Shown: positions 10,814 through 23,166 of the stretch, one piece after another
Layout: each line of letters opens with the position of its first letter
How positions within the stretch are numbered: position 1 is the stretch's first letter
Assembly (NCBI GenBank): GCA_019426215.1
Contig: CM033401.1
Location: forward strand, 17,923,134-17,987,133
From: Buddleja alternifolia
Lineage: Eukaryota > Streptophyta > Magnoliopsida > Lamiales > Scrophulariaceae
Length of the DNA stretch: 64,000 nt
Direction: 5' to 3'
Made by a program: the position numbers and the translations under genes
Notes under the pieces: generated by a model
Databases searched by the model: none
Told to the model about the DNA's origin: nothing
The model's input: the letters and a program-made list of their open reading frames with translations, nothing else

Positions 10814-11723
10814 GGGAAATTTGTATCAACCTTCCCGAACTATAGACAATTGGCATTCACACCCCTTACTTTGAGTATATTGGCATTGACCCCCACCCCC
10901 CAACTTTTTCATTAAATTTACAAGTTTAAGACTAAAATGCCCTTCATCATTTAACCTAAGAATTATACTTGATTTTATTGGGAAAAAAGCAAATTGTCCA
11001 AATTTAATTAAATGGATTTATAATAAAATATATAAAAAATCATCCAAAATCCACAATATTCTAGAAATGTATATTTAAAGATTTTAATTACTTTTCTTTA
11101 ATTGAAATTGTAAAAATATAATATAAAATTAACTTATGCCTATGATATAAATAAACTACAAATTGACAAAAATTCATATACTCAAACGGGTAGCAAACAC
11201 ACACATACGCACAGGTCATAATATATATATATATATATATATATATTATTTTTATCAATTGGACTTAATTGAAAGAAAAGAAAATCCTAAATCATCAATC
11301 TAAATCCCCATTTCTGAACATGAAAATATAATATGAGATAGATGTACTAAATAAATTGATCGGATATTGTCTTGAAAATAAAAAATGATGTAACAATGAA
11401 AGTAGAACAGTAATTTGTGCACGATAAATTGTTCACAAAATTAGAAAATTTTCTTTTATTAATCTAAAGTTAGGGATTTTGAATTTATTTCTAGAGATTC
11501 CTCCTTTCGATGCTTAATTATACGGTTTAGGTCATTTAATGATATTTTGACAATTTTTTCATTCAATTAAACATTTTTGGCTCAATTATGAGGGATATTA
11601 TAGTCTTTAACTTGTAAAATTAATGAAAAAGTTAAAGGAGGGCAAATTTTTGCCAATATATCAAACGGGAGGGGGTGTGGATGCCAAATACCCATAATTT
11701 AAGGAGGTAAATCCAATTTTCCC
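10814..11723. mobile_element. Long-TIR Mutator-like non-autonomous element
   Basis: The two ends are inverted copies over more than 100 bases. The left begins GGGAAATTTG and carries CAATTGGCATTCACACCCC, then AACTTTTTCATTAA. The right end, read in reverse complement, begins GGGAAAATTGG and carries TTTGGCATCCACACCCCC and the same AACTTTTTCATTAA. The flanks TGACAAAT and TGATAAAT look like a TSD with one mismatch. No transposase frame lies inside; the middle is AT-rich with an (AT)n run at 11221-11247. The length and long TIRs fit foldback-type MULEs. Confidence 0.7.
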
Positions 11724-11751
11724 TTGATAAATATAATTAGTGGCACACTGT

Positions 11752-11955
11752 TTTTTTTTTTTAATTCAAGAGGGAGGAGGATACCCTACATATCTAGCCC
11801 GACAAACCCGGGTTGATAGTTATAATCCTCAGCCATAAAGACTCTATCTAGCTCCATAAAGGAGGGGAGAACCACAACTTGTGGCAGCCTGAATTCGAAC
11901 TCAGGATCTCTCACATAAAGTGGGAGATGGATACCACTAGACCAACAGATCTTGA
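11752..11955 (-). mobile_element. tRNA-derived SINE with TSD
   Basis: A ~204-bp insert is flanked by the perfect 19-bp repeat ATAATTAGTGGCACACTGT (11733-11751 and 11956-11974). It has a poly-T at its left end, that is, a poly-A tail on the - strand. On the - strand its head reads GTTGGTCTAGTGGTATCC (RNA polymerase III A box) and then GAGTTCGAATTC (B box). These are the features of a tRNA-derived SINE moved by a LINE reverse transcriptase. It is not a functional tRNA gene, because no cloverleaf acceptor pairing is visible. Confidence 0.88.
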
Positions 11956-11974
11956 ATAATTAGTGGCACACTGT

Positions 11975-13337
11975 GTATTAAATTTTTTAATATATAAATT
12001 TAAAAAATTATGTATTCTTATATATGAGATTTTCTTTTCAATTAATTTACCGCAATGTTGCACTAAATAGGTAAAATTACTAAGAACACCTCGATATATG
12101 TCTGTATATCCAGAAAAAATTATAATAATATTTTTCAATCTATAAAATTCATTGCAAAAACTTTTCATTAAAACCCAATATTTAAGGTTAAGAAATTTAT
12201 GGACTTAATTGTTTTAACCCTCTAGATTAAGAATTATTCAATTGTACTTTTGTATAGATATTTATTTATATAGAACTTTTAAATCGATAATTGATATTAA
12301 TTATAATTTTTGTTTAAGATTTTCAAGCTTTTTTATGTTTTTAAAAAATTAGAAAATGAAGTTTTTTTAGATATTGCCATGTTTAAAATAAAAACAAATT
12401 ATGTAAAAAAATTTAAAATATTTTATATCAAAAAAATAAAATTCATATTACAATTTATCCATTTGAAAATTTTAAAATAAAAAGATTTCACCAAAACGCA
12501 TCAAATGATCATTTTATAACTTAAGAAAATAAAGTGTAATTTAGTCCAAAAAAAATCGTGTTAATCTTGACTTTTGGATTTTTTCTTTTTTAGTGAAAAG
12601 TTTGTTTAATGGGGTTTGGGATTGAAAAGGATTCTCATAAATTTTTTGATATAGAAATTTATTTTAGAGCGGTTTTAATAATTTTTCTTACTAATAATAT
12701 GGCTGCAAGAAAGGATGTGAGGGAGAGAGGGAAAGAGAGTGTTGGCTGAGAAAATTTTAGATATAGAAAACAAAACTTCGAAATGTGAAAATCTAATTTC
12801 AAATTAAAATAAGTTTGTACAATATAAAGAGCATTCCGATATTCTTACTTTAGTGCCAGTATATTTTATATTATAATAATTGGTCATGTGACATGTTTGA
12901 TGCCTGTGCATAAAAAATTAAATATTATAAAAAAGGAGAACTTGGAAATAAATCACTATTCACTAATCCAATTCATGCATCAGTTCCTAATCACAATTCT
13001 ATACTCTCCACTCCCGAATTCATAATTAAAATTATAATTCATTCTCTACCCACTTGAAAGGACGAAAGTCCCACTTTTATTCTTTTTTTAAATCTCTTCT
13101 TCCTTACTCCCTTATCTCTTTCTTTCTTTTCTCATTCACCACAAATCCGATTACACAGGCTTTTCTGGCTATCGAAGTTGTTCAAAGGTGACACCGTCTT
13201 ATTCTCCACGATGAAAGGAATAAATCGATTCATATTGTGTCTATACTTCATGTACAAAATATATTTTCTTAAAAAAATTATATGTACAACAATTGAGAGT
13301 ATGCATAAATCATGTGTGTAGTATGTTTATTGCATAG
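11975..13337. other. AT-rich intergenic stretch
   Basis: I see no gene here. It is AT-rich with many short homopolymer runs, a short purine-rich patch (12717-12745) and a pyrimidine-rich patch (13080-13145). No frame longer than about 85 codons is supported by any recognisable motif. Confidence 0.6.
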
Positions 13338-14045
13338 ATGAAGTATTCACGAAAATGTCCATAACGCACTGTAGGATGCTCGAAATCATAAACTCTTTTT
13401 TTTTTGTGAAAATAGGGACGCAGAGCTTTCGGAAATTGTATGACACATTATCAATAAATGTCTCGTATGAAACAATTATACTTCAAACGTAAAATAAAAT
13501 CTGCCAACAATTTTGCGCGACTTCACGAAAATGTCTATACCGCACTGTAGGTTGCTCAGAATTATAAATGGTGTTTTTTTTCTTTTAGACTACACGTGTA
13601 TGGATTTAAAAATATATGAAACATTATCAAAAAATATCTAGTGTGAAACAGTTTTTTTTCAAACGTAAGCTAAAATTTGTTGACAGTTTTGCGCAACTTC
13701 ATAAAAAAGTTCATAACGCACTATATCATACTCAGAGCCATAGCCGTTTCTTTTTCAAAGTAGACAAATAGAGCTTTCCGAAAATATAGAACACACTATC
13801 AAGAAATGTCTAATATGAAACAGGTTGTTTTTCAAACGTAACCTAAAATTTGCAGACAGTCTTGCGCCACTTCACTAGAAAGTTCATAACGCAATGTACG
13901 ATGCTCAGAATCATAAATCATCTTTCCCCTTTCAAAGTAGATCATATGGCTTTTCAGAAATGTATGACATATTATCAAGAATCTTTTCTAGTATGAAATA
14001 GTTTGTATTGCAAATGTTGGTTAAAATCTGTCAATAATTTTACTA
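13338..14045. repeat. Tandem array of a ~175-bp repeat, four diverged copies
   Basis: A segment starting near TTCACGAAAATGTCCATAAC recurs at about 13346, 13522, 13698 and 13871, giving spacings of 176, 176 and 173. Each unit contains CGCACTGTAGGATGCTC-like, TCATAAA-like, GAGCTTTC-like, TATGACACATTATCAA-like and TTTTGCGC-like blocks in the same order. Copies differ by many substitutions, so the array is old. It leads directly into the short-period array at 14046. Confidence 0.82.
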
Positions 14046-15000
14046 TAATGGTATGTTGTGTTCTATGTAACAATACATCATCTTAGTTGTAACAATATGT
14101 CGTATTAGTTGTAACGATATGTCGCATTCATTGTAACAATACGTCATACTTGTTGCAATGATACATCTTATTAGTTGTAAAAATACGCCGTATTAGTTGT
14201 AACGATACGTCATATTAGTTGTAATGATACCTCATTTTATTTGCAAACATGTGTCATTTTAAACGTAATAATACATTATTTTATATATAAACTTGCGTTA
14301 TTTTCTTTTTAACTATACGTTTCTTTATATGTAATAATCCGTCATTGTATATTGGATATGTAACCATACGTCCTTTTCTATGTCACTATACATCATTTTC
14401 TTTGTAAACATACGTCATTTTGCATGTAATAATAAGTCATTTTATATCATACGCCATTTTCTTTGCAAATATACACCATTTTTAATGTAATAATACGCCA
14501 TTTTATATGTAACACTACGTTATTTTCTTAGTAAACATACATCATTTTATATGTAATAATACGTCTTATTATATGTAACAATACATCATTTTATATGTAA
14601 CCATACGTTAGTTTCTTTGTAAACATACGTCATTTTGTATGTAAGAATACATCATCTTATATGTAACCTTACATCATTTCAAATGTAATAATAAGTCATC
14701 TTATATGTAATCATACATCATTTTCTTTGTAAACATACGTTGTTTTCTTTGTAAACAAACTTCTTTGTGTATGTAGTAATACGTCATTTGTTATGTAATG
14801 GTAAGTCGTATTCTATATAACAATACATCCTTTTAGTTGTAACGATGCATCGTATTAATTGTAACAATACGACTTATTAGTTGTAACAACACGACGTATT
14901 AGTTGTAATGATACATCCTAATCTATGTAACGTTACTTCCTATTAGTTGTAATGGTTCGTCCTAAGCTATGTAACAATACATCATATTAATACATTCTTT
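14046..15000. repeat. Degenerate ~22-bp minisatellite, roughly 40 units
   Basis: The stretch is built of variants of TAGTTGTAACAATACGTCAT. The words GTAACAATAC, GTAACGATAC, GTAATAATAC and GTAAACATAC recur every 21-23 bases, followed by GTCAT, GTCGT or ATCAT. The left and right parts favour TTAGTTGTAAC; the middle favours TTTTATATGTAA or TTTTCTTTGTAAAC, so there are sub-families. No frame runs through it. Confidence 0.85.
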
Positions 15001-15003
15001 TAG

Positions 15004-15194
15004 TCAGGGACAAAGCTAGGATTTGGGGTTCGGGGAGGCGAATACAAGAAAAAGGGGGAAAACTTGGAAAATTTAGATTTTAGTGGGGCAAAATGTCAAA
15101 TCTTAAAAAATTTTAGGGGTAAAATTTTTTGTCACAAAGTTGGGGGGAGGGGGAGGGGGGTTGCCCCCACCAACATCCTCCGTCTGTCTCTATG
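15004..15194. repeat. Small G-rich foldback element (MITE-like)
   Basis: The left end reads AGGGACAAAGCTAGGA and the right end, in reverse complement, reads AGAGACAGACGGAGGA, so the two form an imperfect inverted repeat. Inside are GGGGTTCGGGGAGGCG and a long G run near 15141-15161. This pattern resembles common plant MITEs with a GGAGCCAGGATTTGG-type head. I could not define a TSD. Confidence 0.45.
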
Positions 15195-16368
15195 TTTAAT
15201 TATAATGATTATGTTGTATTAGTCGAACTAATACGGCCTATTAGTTTAAGCGGTATGGATTAATATCGTCACATGATACATATTATTGTTGATGTCATGT
15301 ACACCACACTGATGCAAAAAGAAAAATTCCCAGCTTTTATGTGTCTATAAATTGTCCGTATATACTGGGAAGTCGACGTTTCCATGTGAACAACTTTTAT
15401 TGGAATATGGTCCATAGTAGCGGAAGTCTTCTTCTTTCTTCTTTGAAAAAATCAATCATTGTAACTTTCCCATTTATGAGTGTTTCATATATGTGATCGA
15501 TATTGAGTCAATTTGGCGCCTCTAGTGTAAATGTTGTTACATTTTCTATTGCATTCATCTCTATACATAACAAATATACAAAATACAAATTACTTATATA
15601 TTTAAGGAAAAGATTTTTACACTTATCATGTATAGAATAAATGCAATAGGAGATGCAACAACATTTTGCAATAGAGGATCCTGTGTGATATTCAGTACCC
15701 AAAGTCTACTACTATAACACTTCATGTTACACTAATAAATGGGCGACAAGTGTATACATGAGTGGTTAGAATGTGGAGAGAAAAAATCACGTGTTGTGGA
15801 GAAAATTAAAAATTACTCTTATTTCATATCTATATAACAAGAAGTGTTACATGGGATGTTATGCAGGAGATTTGATTTGACTATCAGTAGCCCTACAACA
15901 ATGATGATACAAAAAATTTGTGTTTTGATTTCCATCTATATATTTTGCAAATTTCTTGTGAGAAGAGCGTTCAAACTCTTTAGTCAAGAAATTCATTGTT
16001 TGTATAATGAATGAGACTTATTATTTGAATGAGTTCGATTCATTCCTCATTAACGTAAATGTTAACTGTAAAATTACGCCTGACGCTACACCCGTTAAAG
16101 GAATTAATGAAGAATAAAAACCATAATATCATGAAGGAAATATAAGCCTGCTATCTACACAAGAAAAAGACAATTCCATGAATCTTTATATGTCAAGAAA
16201 GAAAATCAAGAATAACATGTCGCTGGCATAATAGTATAAGAACCACACTACTTATCAAAAAAACAAACGTATAAGAACCACACTAGGATGAAGGAAATAC
16301 ATGCCATTTACAGAAGAAAAAAGACAATTTCATGAACATGAAGTGATTAACCTCATTTTATTGTTTAC
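15195..16368. other. Intergenic sequence with minor repeats
   Basis: No gene is supported. A possible small MITE lies at about 15711-15865, where TATAACACTTCATGTTACAC and a near-inverse copy face each other. A diverged duplication has units starting ATGAAGGAAATA at about 16132 and 16288, each followed by an AGAAAAAGACAATT-like block. Confidence 0.45.
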
Positions 16369-16387
16369 AAATATTTCAAATATTCAT

Positions 16388-16894
16388 AAGATATCAAAAG
16401 AACTGATGCATAAGAAAGGGTAAGTGAAAAAATACCCTAACCATATTTTTTCTGTTCTTCTCCGCCGACGATGGCTTTGTGAAGCAATTGCCTCCATCAC
16501 TACTGATGTAACCACCATCATCGGCGGGCTCGATTGGAGCACCCTCATTCAAACTGTGTATCCCAATTTCAAATTTTATGAGACGGAGATGGATCTAACG
16601 AAATATAAATGGATCTGACGAGATGAAGATGGACGATACATTATATTTTACATAGCTTTTTAAATATTTTGTTTTCTCTCTCGTTTGAGAGTTTGCTTTC
16701 TCTGTCGAATGAGAATTTCGTCTCTCTTGAATAAGAACGTGGTCTTTTGCTATTTCTTAAGATTTGTTATCTTCGGGAAATTTGATATTCAGTGCTTCAA
16801 TTGTTATTACTACATCGTTAGAGACTGTCTAAGTTGTATTATTCTTGATGTTGTAAACTTTTTATTGAATGAAATAAAACCGCTTTTTCCAAAA
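16388..16894 (+). mobile_element. Short poly(A) retroposon with 19-bp TSD
   Basis: A 507-bp insert is flanked by the perfect 19-bp repeat AAATATTTCAAATATTCAT (16369-16387 and 16895-16913) and ends in a short A run after GAATGAAATAAAACCGC. These are the marks of LINE-machinery retroposition. It could be a LINE 3' end, a SINE-like element or a retrocopy of an unknown transcript. A 64-codon frame (16424-16618) has no recognisable motif. A GC-rich inverted pair (CCGCCGACGATGG near 16462, CCATCATCGGCGG near 16514) could form a hairpin. Confidence 0.72.
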
Positions 16895-16913
16895 AAATAT
16901 TTCAAATATTCAT

Positions 16914-17285
16914 TTAAATCAATTGTAATTTTGTCATTAATTCAGAATGTTTATACAATTTACCAAATATATTTATGAAATTAAATCACTAAAATTGGTA
17001 GAAGAATATTTATATGGTATATATGACTATTAGCTACATTTAAAGAAAAGAAATGCCAGAAAAAGAATCCAAAATACGTTGATGATAATAAGAATCATGT
17101 TAGCATGAAAAAATAATTTTCTCCATTATGTTATTATTATTTTTTCTATGGCGCATCAACTTTTACGTGCAACATGCGTATTCAAAAATATTATTATCTA
17201 TACCAACTTATTATGATTTTTTTAGAAGATTGTATTGAAGTTCAAAAGACACATCAAATGATTTTGAGAAGAAATAAGTTAAGAG
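16914..17285. other. AT-rich intergenic stretch left of copia element A
   Basis: I see nothing coding. The last five bases, AAGAG (17281-17285), are the left copy of element A's target-site duplication. Confidence 0.6.
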
Positions 17286-18927
17286 TGTTAGGTTTATGTC
17301 CTCCAATGCCATAAGAGGATTAGAGAATGTAAGGACATTAGTAAATTGTAATTGTTTCTCACTCTTTTAATAAAAGACATTTAGTTGTTTACTATTATAT
17401 TGACATTTATATATTGTAATCATCTATAAGTCCATGAACACAAGAGTTAACTCTCTAAGGCACTAGAGGAGTTTAATACTTGTGTACTCAAATAGTCTGC
17501 AAGTCAATGATTCCCAATTGGTCATTTGGAAATCATCAAGATTTTTATGATGTGAGTTTTGACAAGAAAGGTGATTGTCAATCACTATGAAGTAGTGAAG
17601 AACTCATATCATAGGTGCACTGATGGAGATAGTGGCACTCAGACATGACTCGCATCGATTCTGTCACATGGGTTTTCACTTTTTGACAGTCAATGACAGA
17701 ATTGATTAAATTGTAATAGGTGCGTCTAAACTTTAGATTTGAGGAATCAAGTTGAAGATTTGTGACATTAGGTTTGTCATTAGAGTAGTTAGGCCCAATT
17801 CATCCTTTGGTGAGATCGACCTCAAACTGCAACCTAATGGGCAAGTAGTAGTCTTAACTGATATCCAAGATGAGATTCGTTCTCTTGAAACTGAACGAGG
17901 AATTGTCATATGCATTTATAAGTAAGTTAGATCTTAAAGTCTATTGCCAAAGCATTCACTGATGTAGACTTATTATAAATATAGCATAGAATCGAGTTTA
18001 TGAGTTTGACCTAAACCATGACTCTCACTTGACTGAGATAAGGAAACGAAGAGTTTGTATTCACACGATATTTACAATAGGAAAGGTAAAATGATCCAAT
18101 CATTTCATCTTATTTGGGATACGATGTGGGCCACCTGACTGGCTAGGTGCAACCCACATTCAATTGAATTTTTCCATTGCCAAATATAGATGAACTTAAG
18201 AGTCACGCTCAAAAGAAAAAAATCGAAAGAAAATATGGTATATATCTTGTGGTAATATTTTAAGTATTAGATACTTAAAATTAATTAAATAGAATTAATT
18301 ATTAAAAAAAATAAGTTAATTCATTTATGCTTTAATTGATACATTATTTCTTGAAAAAATAAAATTAATTAAATATCTTATTTATTATTTAATTAGATTA
18401 ATTAATTGGATTGAATTAATTAATTAAATAAAGTATTGGACCGAGCTCAAATTGGTGCACCAAGACGTGCACCATAACCGTGTAGGGGCGGCTACTAGGC
18501 ATCCTACATGGGCTAATTTGTGCTCAAGGTTATAACTTAAGTAATATAAATCACATTAGTTAATACCTAGGTCATAACATAAGTTACATACTTGAGCCAC
18601 AAGAAAAAAAAACCCTTCCTCTCTCTTCTCTCTAGCCGTCGGCCACTCTGCCAAGAGGAGAAGAATTTTTCTGTTTGGATTTTTTCCAGCGAGACAATAT
18701 AGAGGCAACACTTTTGGACTGATCGGATTATCAATCAATCAGTCGAATTAGTTCGCGAAAGCATTGAATAATTCAAAATTCAGTGATTCTCCAACCACTT
18801 CGCTACAACTGGTAAAGTGTCGATATCTATATCATACATACGCGTGATAAAACCCCGGGATTGATCCTGTATTAGGAAAAATCCAAAAATTTTAATTACA
18901 CCATTTCCGCTGTTTTTTTTCCCAACA
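17286..18927 (+). repeat. Copia A 5' LTR (1642 bp)
   Basis: It begins TGTTAGGTTTATG and ends TTTCCCAACA, and the tRNA primer site follows after one base. It is collinear with 37077-39084 except for the 347-bp element in the latter. The first ~100 bases of the two LTRs already differ at many positions, so the insertion is old. Confidence 0.9.
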
Positions 18928-18928
18928 G

Positions 18929-18940
18929 TGGTATCAGAGC
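18929..18940 (+). promoter_or_regulatory. Copia A primer-binding site
   Basis: TGGTATCAGAGC directly after the 5' LTR is complementary to the 3' end of the plant initiator-methionine tRNA, the usual copia primer. Confidence 0.93.
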
Positions 18941-20811
18941 CCAATCACGGGGTTCGGCGTATGTAATTTACGTATAAATATGTGATAAGATGCATGATTT
19001 ACAGTTTTTTCGCGATGCATGATTAAATATGTGGATTTCACATTTTTATGTTCTTGAAGATTTTTATTTATTTATTGTTCATTAGAAATTAATAAGAATT
19101 GGTTTTTATATAATTTTAACGCGATGAAAAATAAAAATCACAAATTTCAGCGGCTAACCCGTCGATGGCATGGCGTTAGGACACCGGAAGCTGTGCATGC
19201 ACAGGCCCATCCGGCGATGGGCTCATTGTCCTTCTTGGCAGTTGGGCCATTGAGAAGGATGGGTCGCACAGCGCGGCCCATCGGGTAAACAATGGGCTCG
19301 TTGTGCAAGCCCAATTGCTCGGCAGCTGGGCTGCCATCCAATTGGGTTGCACGGCAAGCCCACCCGTGTGTTAATAAACACACAGGTCAAGCTGGCCCGA
19401 CCCCATTCGACCCATGGGTGACACGGGCTGATTTTTAAATTAAAAATATTATTTAGTTTTTGATTAAAATTGGATTTTAATACAAAATTAAATAATATAG
19501 TTTATTTAAAAATTAGGATTTTTAATTTTTATCTTATCTAATTTAATTAAAGTTGGACTTTGAATTAAATTGGATTCTTTCTATTATGAAATTAATTTTA
19601 ATAAACTTAGAGGTTAATTTTTTTATTAAAATTGAATTTTAATATAAAATTAATTGGAGTTAGTTAAGTTAATTTTTCTAATAGAATTAAATAAATTTAA
19701 TTTCCTCGAGAGTATGAAAACAATAATTAAATTTGAAATTTAATTAGAAATTAACACATATTTTTCACGTGTTATGTGATATATCATGTATTGACATGTT
19801 ATGTGATGGAAGACATGATTCATAGACTTAGGCTCATTTTTATCTATGTATTTTTTTTTGATGGGTTGTAAAGGTCATTTTGATCCTGTGTTTATTTCTC
19901 TCTATAGAATTTTATATAGGTTACTTATAATATTAAATTTGTAATAGTTAGAAATAGACTAGGCCCAAAGAAGAAATTCAAGTCGAGCCAAGGAGATACA
20001 AGAAGGAGTTTTGGAAGCTTTAGTATAGTTTCTTTTTTAATTAGTGATTGAGACATTGGCTTGGCTCAATCTAGGATTAAGGTCCATGAATCACGTGTTG
20101 TTAGCTTTCTAGAATTGCTTTCAATTATTTATTGATCCATGTTTGTATGCTTAGTATAAAATGGATTAATGTGCAAAGTGAACCTATTAAATACTTAAAT
20201 TTTCCCACTTTGAAAAATATTAAGGTGGTAAAGAGTACTAGGTATCCTGTCCTCCACTGAATTTAGAAAAAATTAAAATGATATTTAATATATAATATCG
20301 TCCCTAAGCAATGGGGTTATATATTGAAATATATTTTAGATTTTTCTAAGTGCATGAAATTCCATTAGTCGAAACAAATTTCACCTCACATGCCATCAAA
20401 AGGTTGCAAGGTGATATTCAATTGTTAGACTAATAGATAGTCAGTGGGTTAAACTTAAATTATTCATGAATCAATAAGATTGTTAAGAGGTTGAAATTTG
20501 AGGAATAATGGACAAACGGATTGAATCATCCATTGATGGGTTGATGTTAGACATCACTTTAATAGATTAATTAGGTCACATACCAGCAAAAGGTTTCAAC
20601 CTATTAATCTAATTAAAGATGTCAATCACCACTACGAAGTCTTCCAACGATGACTTTCGAATTCCACAGTGGGAGTGTGGATTTTCGAAAAATGTAGTGG
20701 GAGCTAACTTTATTTTGAAGTCCTTGATTTAAACTTGGAACAACAATTATGATAAAAATCTAATAAGTCTTTTTAATTTTCTGCAGTTATTTGCTTATTA
20801 TCTCTCTCACT
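18941..20811 (+). other. Copia A untranslated leader
   Basis: A long non-coding stretch between the PBS and gag. It includes an island of higher GC (about 19140-19430, with repeated GGCCCAT/ATGGGC words) in otherwise AT-rich sequence. The open frame on the - strand there has no recognisable motif and is probably a by-product of the GC content. Confidence 0.6.
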
Positions 20812-21620
20812 ATGACTATCAACCTGTTATTTGTACTACTTGAAAAGAACACTTTGACTGGTCCAAACTATGTTGACTGGCTCTGAAATATGAGGACAGT
20901 CCTCAACATGGAGTCACTGGGATACGTATTGGATATTGATATCCCAGTTGCGCCCACAAAGAAGCGTGCTAGTGAGTTCATGTGGGTCAAAGACGACGTC
21001 CGGGTTCGTGGGTATATACTGGGCTCAATGACCATTGAGTTGCAGAGATCTCATGACAAAATAGTCTCAAGGAGGGCTATTTTGGCACGCCTGGTAGAGC
21101 TCTATGGTGAGCATAGTCATACTGCTTAATGTGAGATATCGAAAGAGCTCTTTGGAGCCAAGATGAAAGAAGGTGAAAAAGTTGAGGATCATGTACTTAA
21201 AATGATTTCGAAAATTGCGAGGTTAGAGGTCCTTAACTTCAACATGGACCCACAACTACAAACTGATCTCATCTTGCAATCACTTCCAGACTCCTTTTCC
21301 CAATTTGTAATGACCTTCAACTGCAATGAGATAGAGTGAAATCTGGCTGGGTTGATGAACAAGCTTACAACTGCACAATCTCAAATGAAGCTAAAGGGAA
21401 AAGAGGCAACCTTAGTCATCACTTCTAAGCCTAAGAAGAAGAAGAAGGCTGGAAGCCCACTGGAACTCTGGGTCTACATGGTAAGATAGACAAAGTAAAG
21501 GGTAAAGCTCTAAAAGTGATGAAGAGCAAAGGGCCAAAAGAAACGGATAGGTGCCATCACTACGGTGAGCTAGCCCACTAGAGGAGGGAATGTCCTAACT
21601 TTAGCAAAGGTGCTACAGGT
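20812..21620 (+). pseudogene. Copia A gag
   Basis: From the ATG at 20812 the frame contains LEKNTLTGPNYVDWL, a stop, then RTVLNMESLGYVLD, GYILGSMTIELQRSHD and LILQSLPDSFSQFV, which are the gag (UBN2-like) blocks of TNT1/copia-type elements. Stops lie at about 20884, 21127 and 21338, and there are small indels near 21460. The zinc knuckle near 21550 reads CHHYGELAH then a stop then RRECP, so the second Cys and the frame are lost. Gag would normally form the RNA-packaging particle. Confidence 0.85.
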
Positions 21621-23166
21621 ATGGAATTTTTTGTTTTAGAAACCAATTGTTCTATAACTGTATTTTTCACTTCATGGATACTTGATTCTAGAGCTAGTGC
21701 TCACGTTTGTGTAATGAATCGGGATCTAGAGCGAAGTAGAAAGCTGGAGCATGGAGAGGTGCTGATCAGTGTTGGCAACGGGCAGAGTGTCACAGCTTCT
21801 CACATTGGATCAACTTCTTTATGTTTATTATCTAGACATGCTTTGATTTTAGAGGATATTTTAGTTTTGCCCAACGGGCTGAAGAACATTGTTTCAATTC
21901 CTATGTTGGTTAGGAATACTTATGTTTTTAATTTCATTGACAGTACTTGCAGCATTTTATTTAATAATAAGATTGTTGGCACTACTATTTGAGTCAATGG
22001 CCTCTATTATTTAAACATGCAAAATGAATGTGTTGTAAATGTTATCTCAAAGAAGTGTGATAGGCAAGGTCCTATCCTAAGCTTGAAGTGACATCTTAGA
22101 GTAGGCCATGTTGGCGAGCAAAAGATGCACAAGATGGAGAAAGATGGGTTAATTGGCCCATTGGGATCGGATCCCTATCCAACTTGTGAATCTTGTCTCA
22201 AAGGCAAAATGGCTAGATCTCCCTTCACTAGGACTTTTGAAAGGGCCACTGAAGTATTAGGACTTGTGCACACCGACGTTTGCGGACCATTTGGAGAAAT
22301 GGCACTTGGAGGTTTTCACTATTTCATTACTTTCACTGATGACCATTCAAGATACGGTCTTGTGTATTTAATGAAACACAAGTCTAAATCATTTGAAAAG
22401 TTCAAAGAATTTAAGGCTTTGGTGGAAAATTAAACTGGACATCATATAAAAACACTACGATCAGATCGTAGAGGTGAATATATGAGTGGTGAGTTTGATG
22501 ATTTCCTAAAGGAACATGGGATAATATTACAACTCACACCACCAGTGACCCCACAACTAAATAGGGTAGCAGTGCGCAGAAATCAAACGCTATTGGACAT
22601 GGTTCGATCTATGCTCAGCTGCACTGATTTACCCATTTTCTTGTGGGGACATGCACTCCTTACTGTTGTTCATATCTTGAATAGATGCCCTTCCAAATCC
22701 GTTCCTAAGACCCCATATGAGATATGGAGAAATAGGAAACTAAACCTTAAACACATTAGGGTATGTGGATGCCCTACCTATATCAAGAAGACAAAGGCAG
22801 AGAAATTGGAAGTAAGGTCCCTTAAAGGACGTTTCCTTGGTTTTCTGAGGATTCCATAGAATATCTCTTCTATATGCAAGATGATCAAAGGAACATTATT
22901 GCACTGCAAGCGTACTTTCTTGAAGATGAGTTTACTCAAGAAGGTGGTGCAAGTAGAAAGATTGTTCTTGATGAACAAAAGAAACACCTAGGGAGAAAAC
23001 TGTTCAAGAAACACATACTGAACCTATGTAAACACAACCAACATTACAAAGATCTGGTAAAGTACCGCATCAACCAGAAAGGTACTATGGGTACCTGCTA
23101 TAAGAGGAACTACGTGTCCACACTATAGCAGTGGAAGTTCATGTGGACGACCCTTCTACTTATGAT
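21621..23166 (+). pseudogene. Copia A protease and integrase, interrupted by element B
   Basis: The protease motif near 21675 reads WILDSRAS where active elements have DSGAS, so the Gly is replaced by Arg. The integrase zinc region (GHVGEQKMHKM, then CESCLKGKM) lies at about 22100-22210. The catalytic core contains HTDVCGPFG (first Asp), then LRSDRRGEY (second Asp), and [11 protein letters not shown] where the catalytic Glu should stand (usually N-G-V-A-E-R), so the Glu is lost. The C-terminal part includes [18 protein letters not shown]. Stops occur near 22433 and 22857. The frame ends in ...DDPSTYD at 23166 and continues at 35126. Confidence 0.88.

Noticed and set aside
11880..11955. Possible tRNA gene (A and B boxes on the - strand)
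   Set aside because: Part of a SINE with poly-A tail and TSD; no tRNA acceptor pairing or anticodon arm could be defined.
13338..14045. Centromeric satellite
   Set aside because: Only four diverged copies; the period alone is not enough to claim centromere origin.
14046..15000. Possible CRISPR-like array
   Set aside because: Repeats are degenerate and head-to-tail without unique spacers, in a plant nuclear context; it is a minisatellite.
19147..19383. 78-codon frame on the - strand
   Set aside because: Located in the GC-rich island of the copia A leader, no motif, and no expected gene at that place in copia elements.
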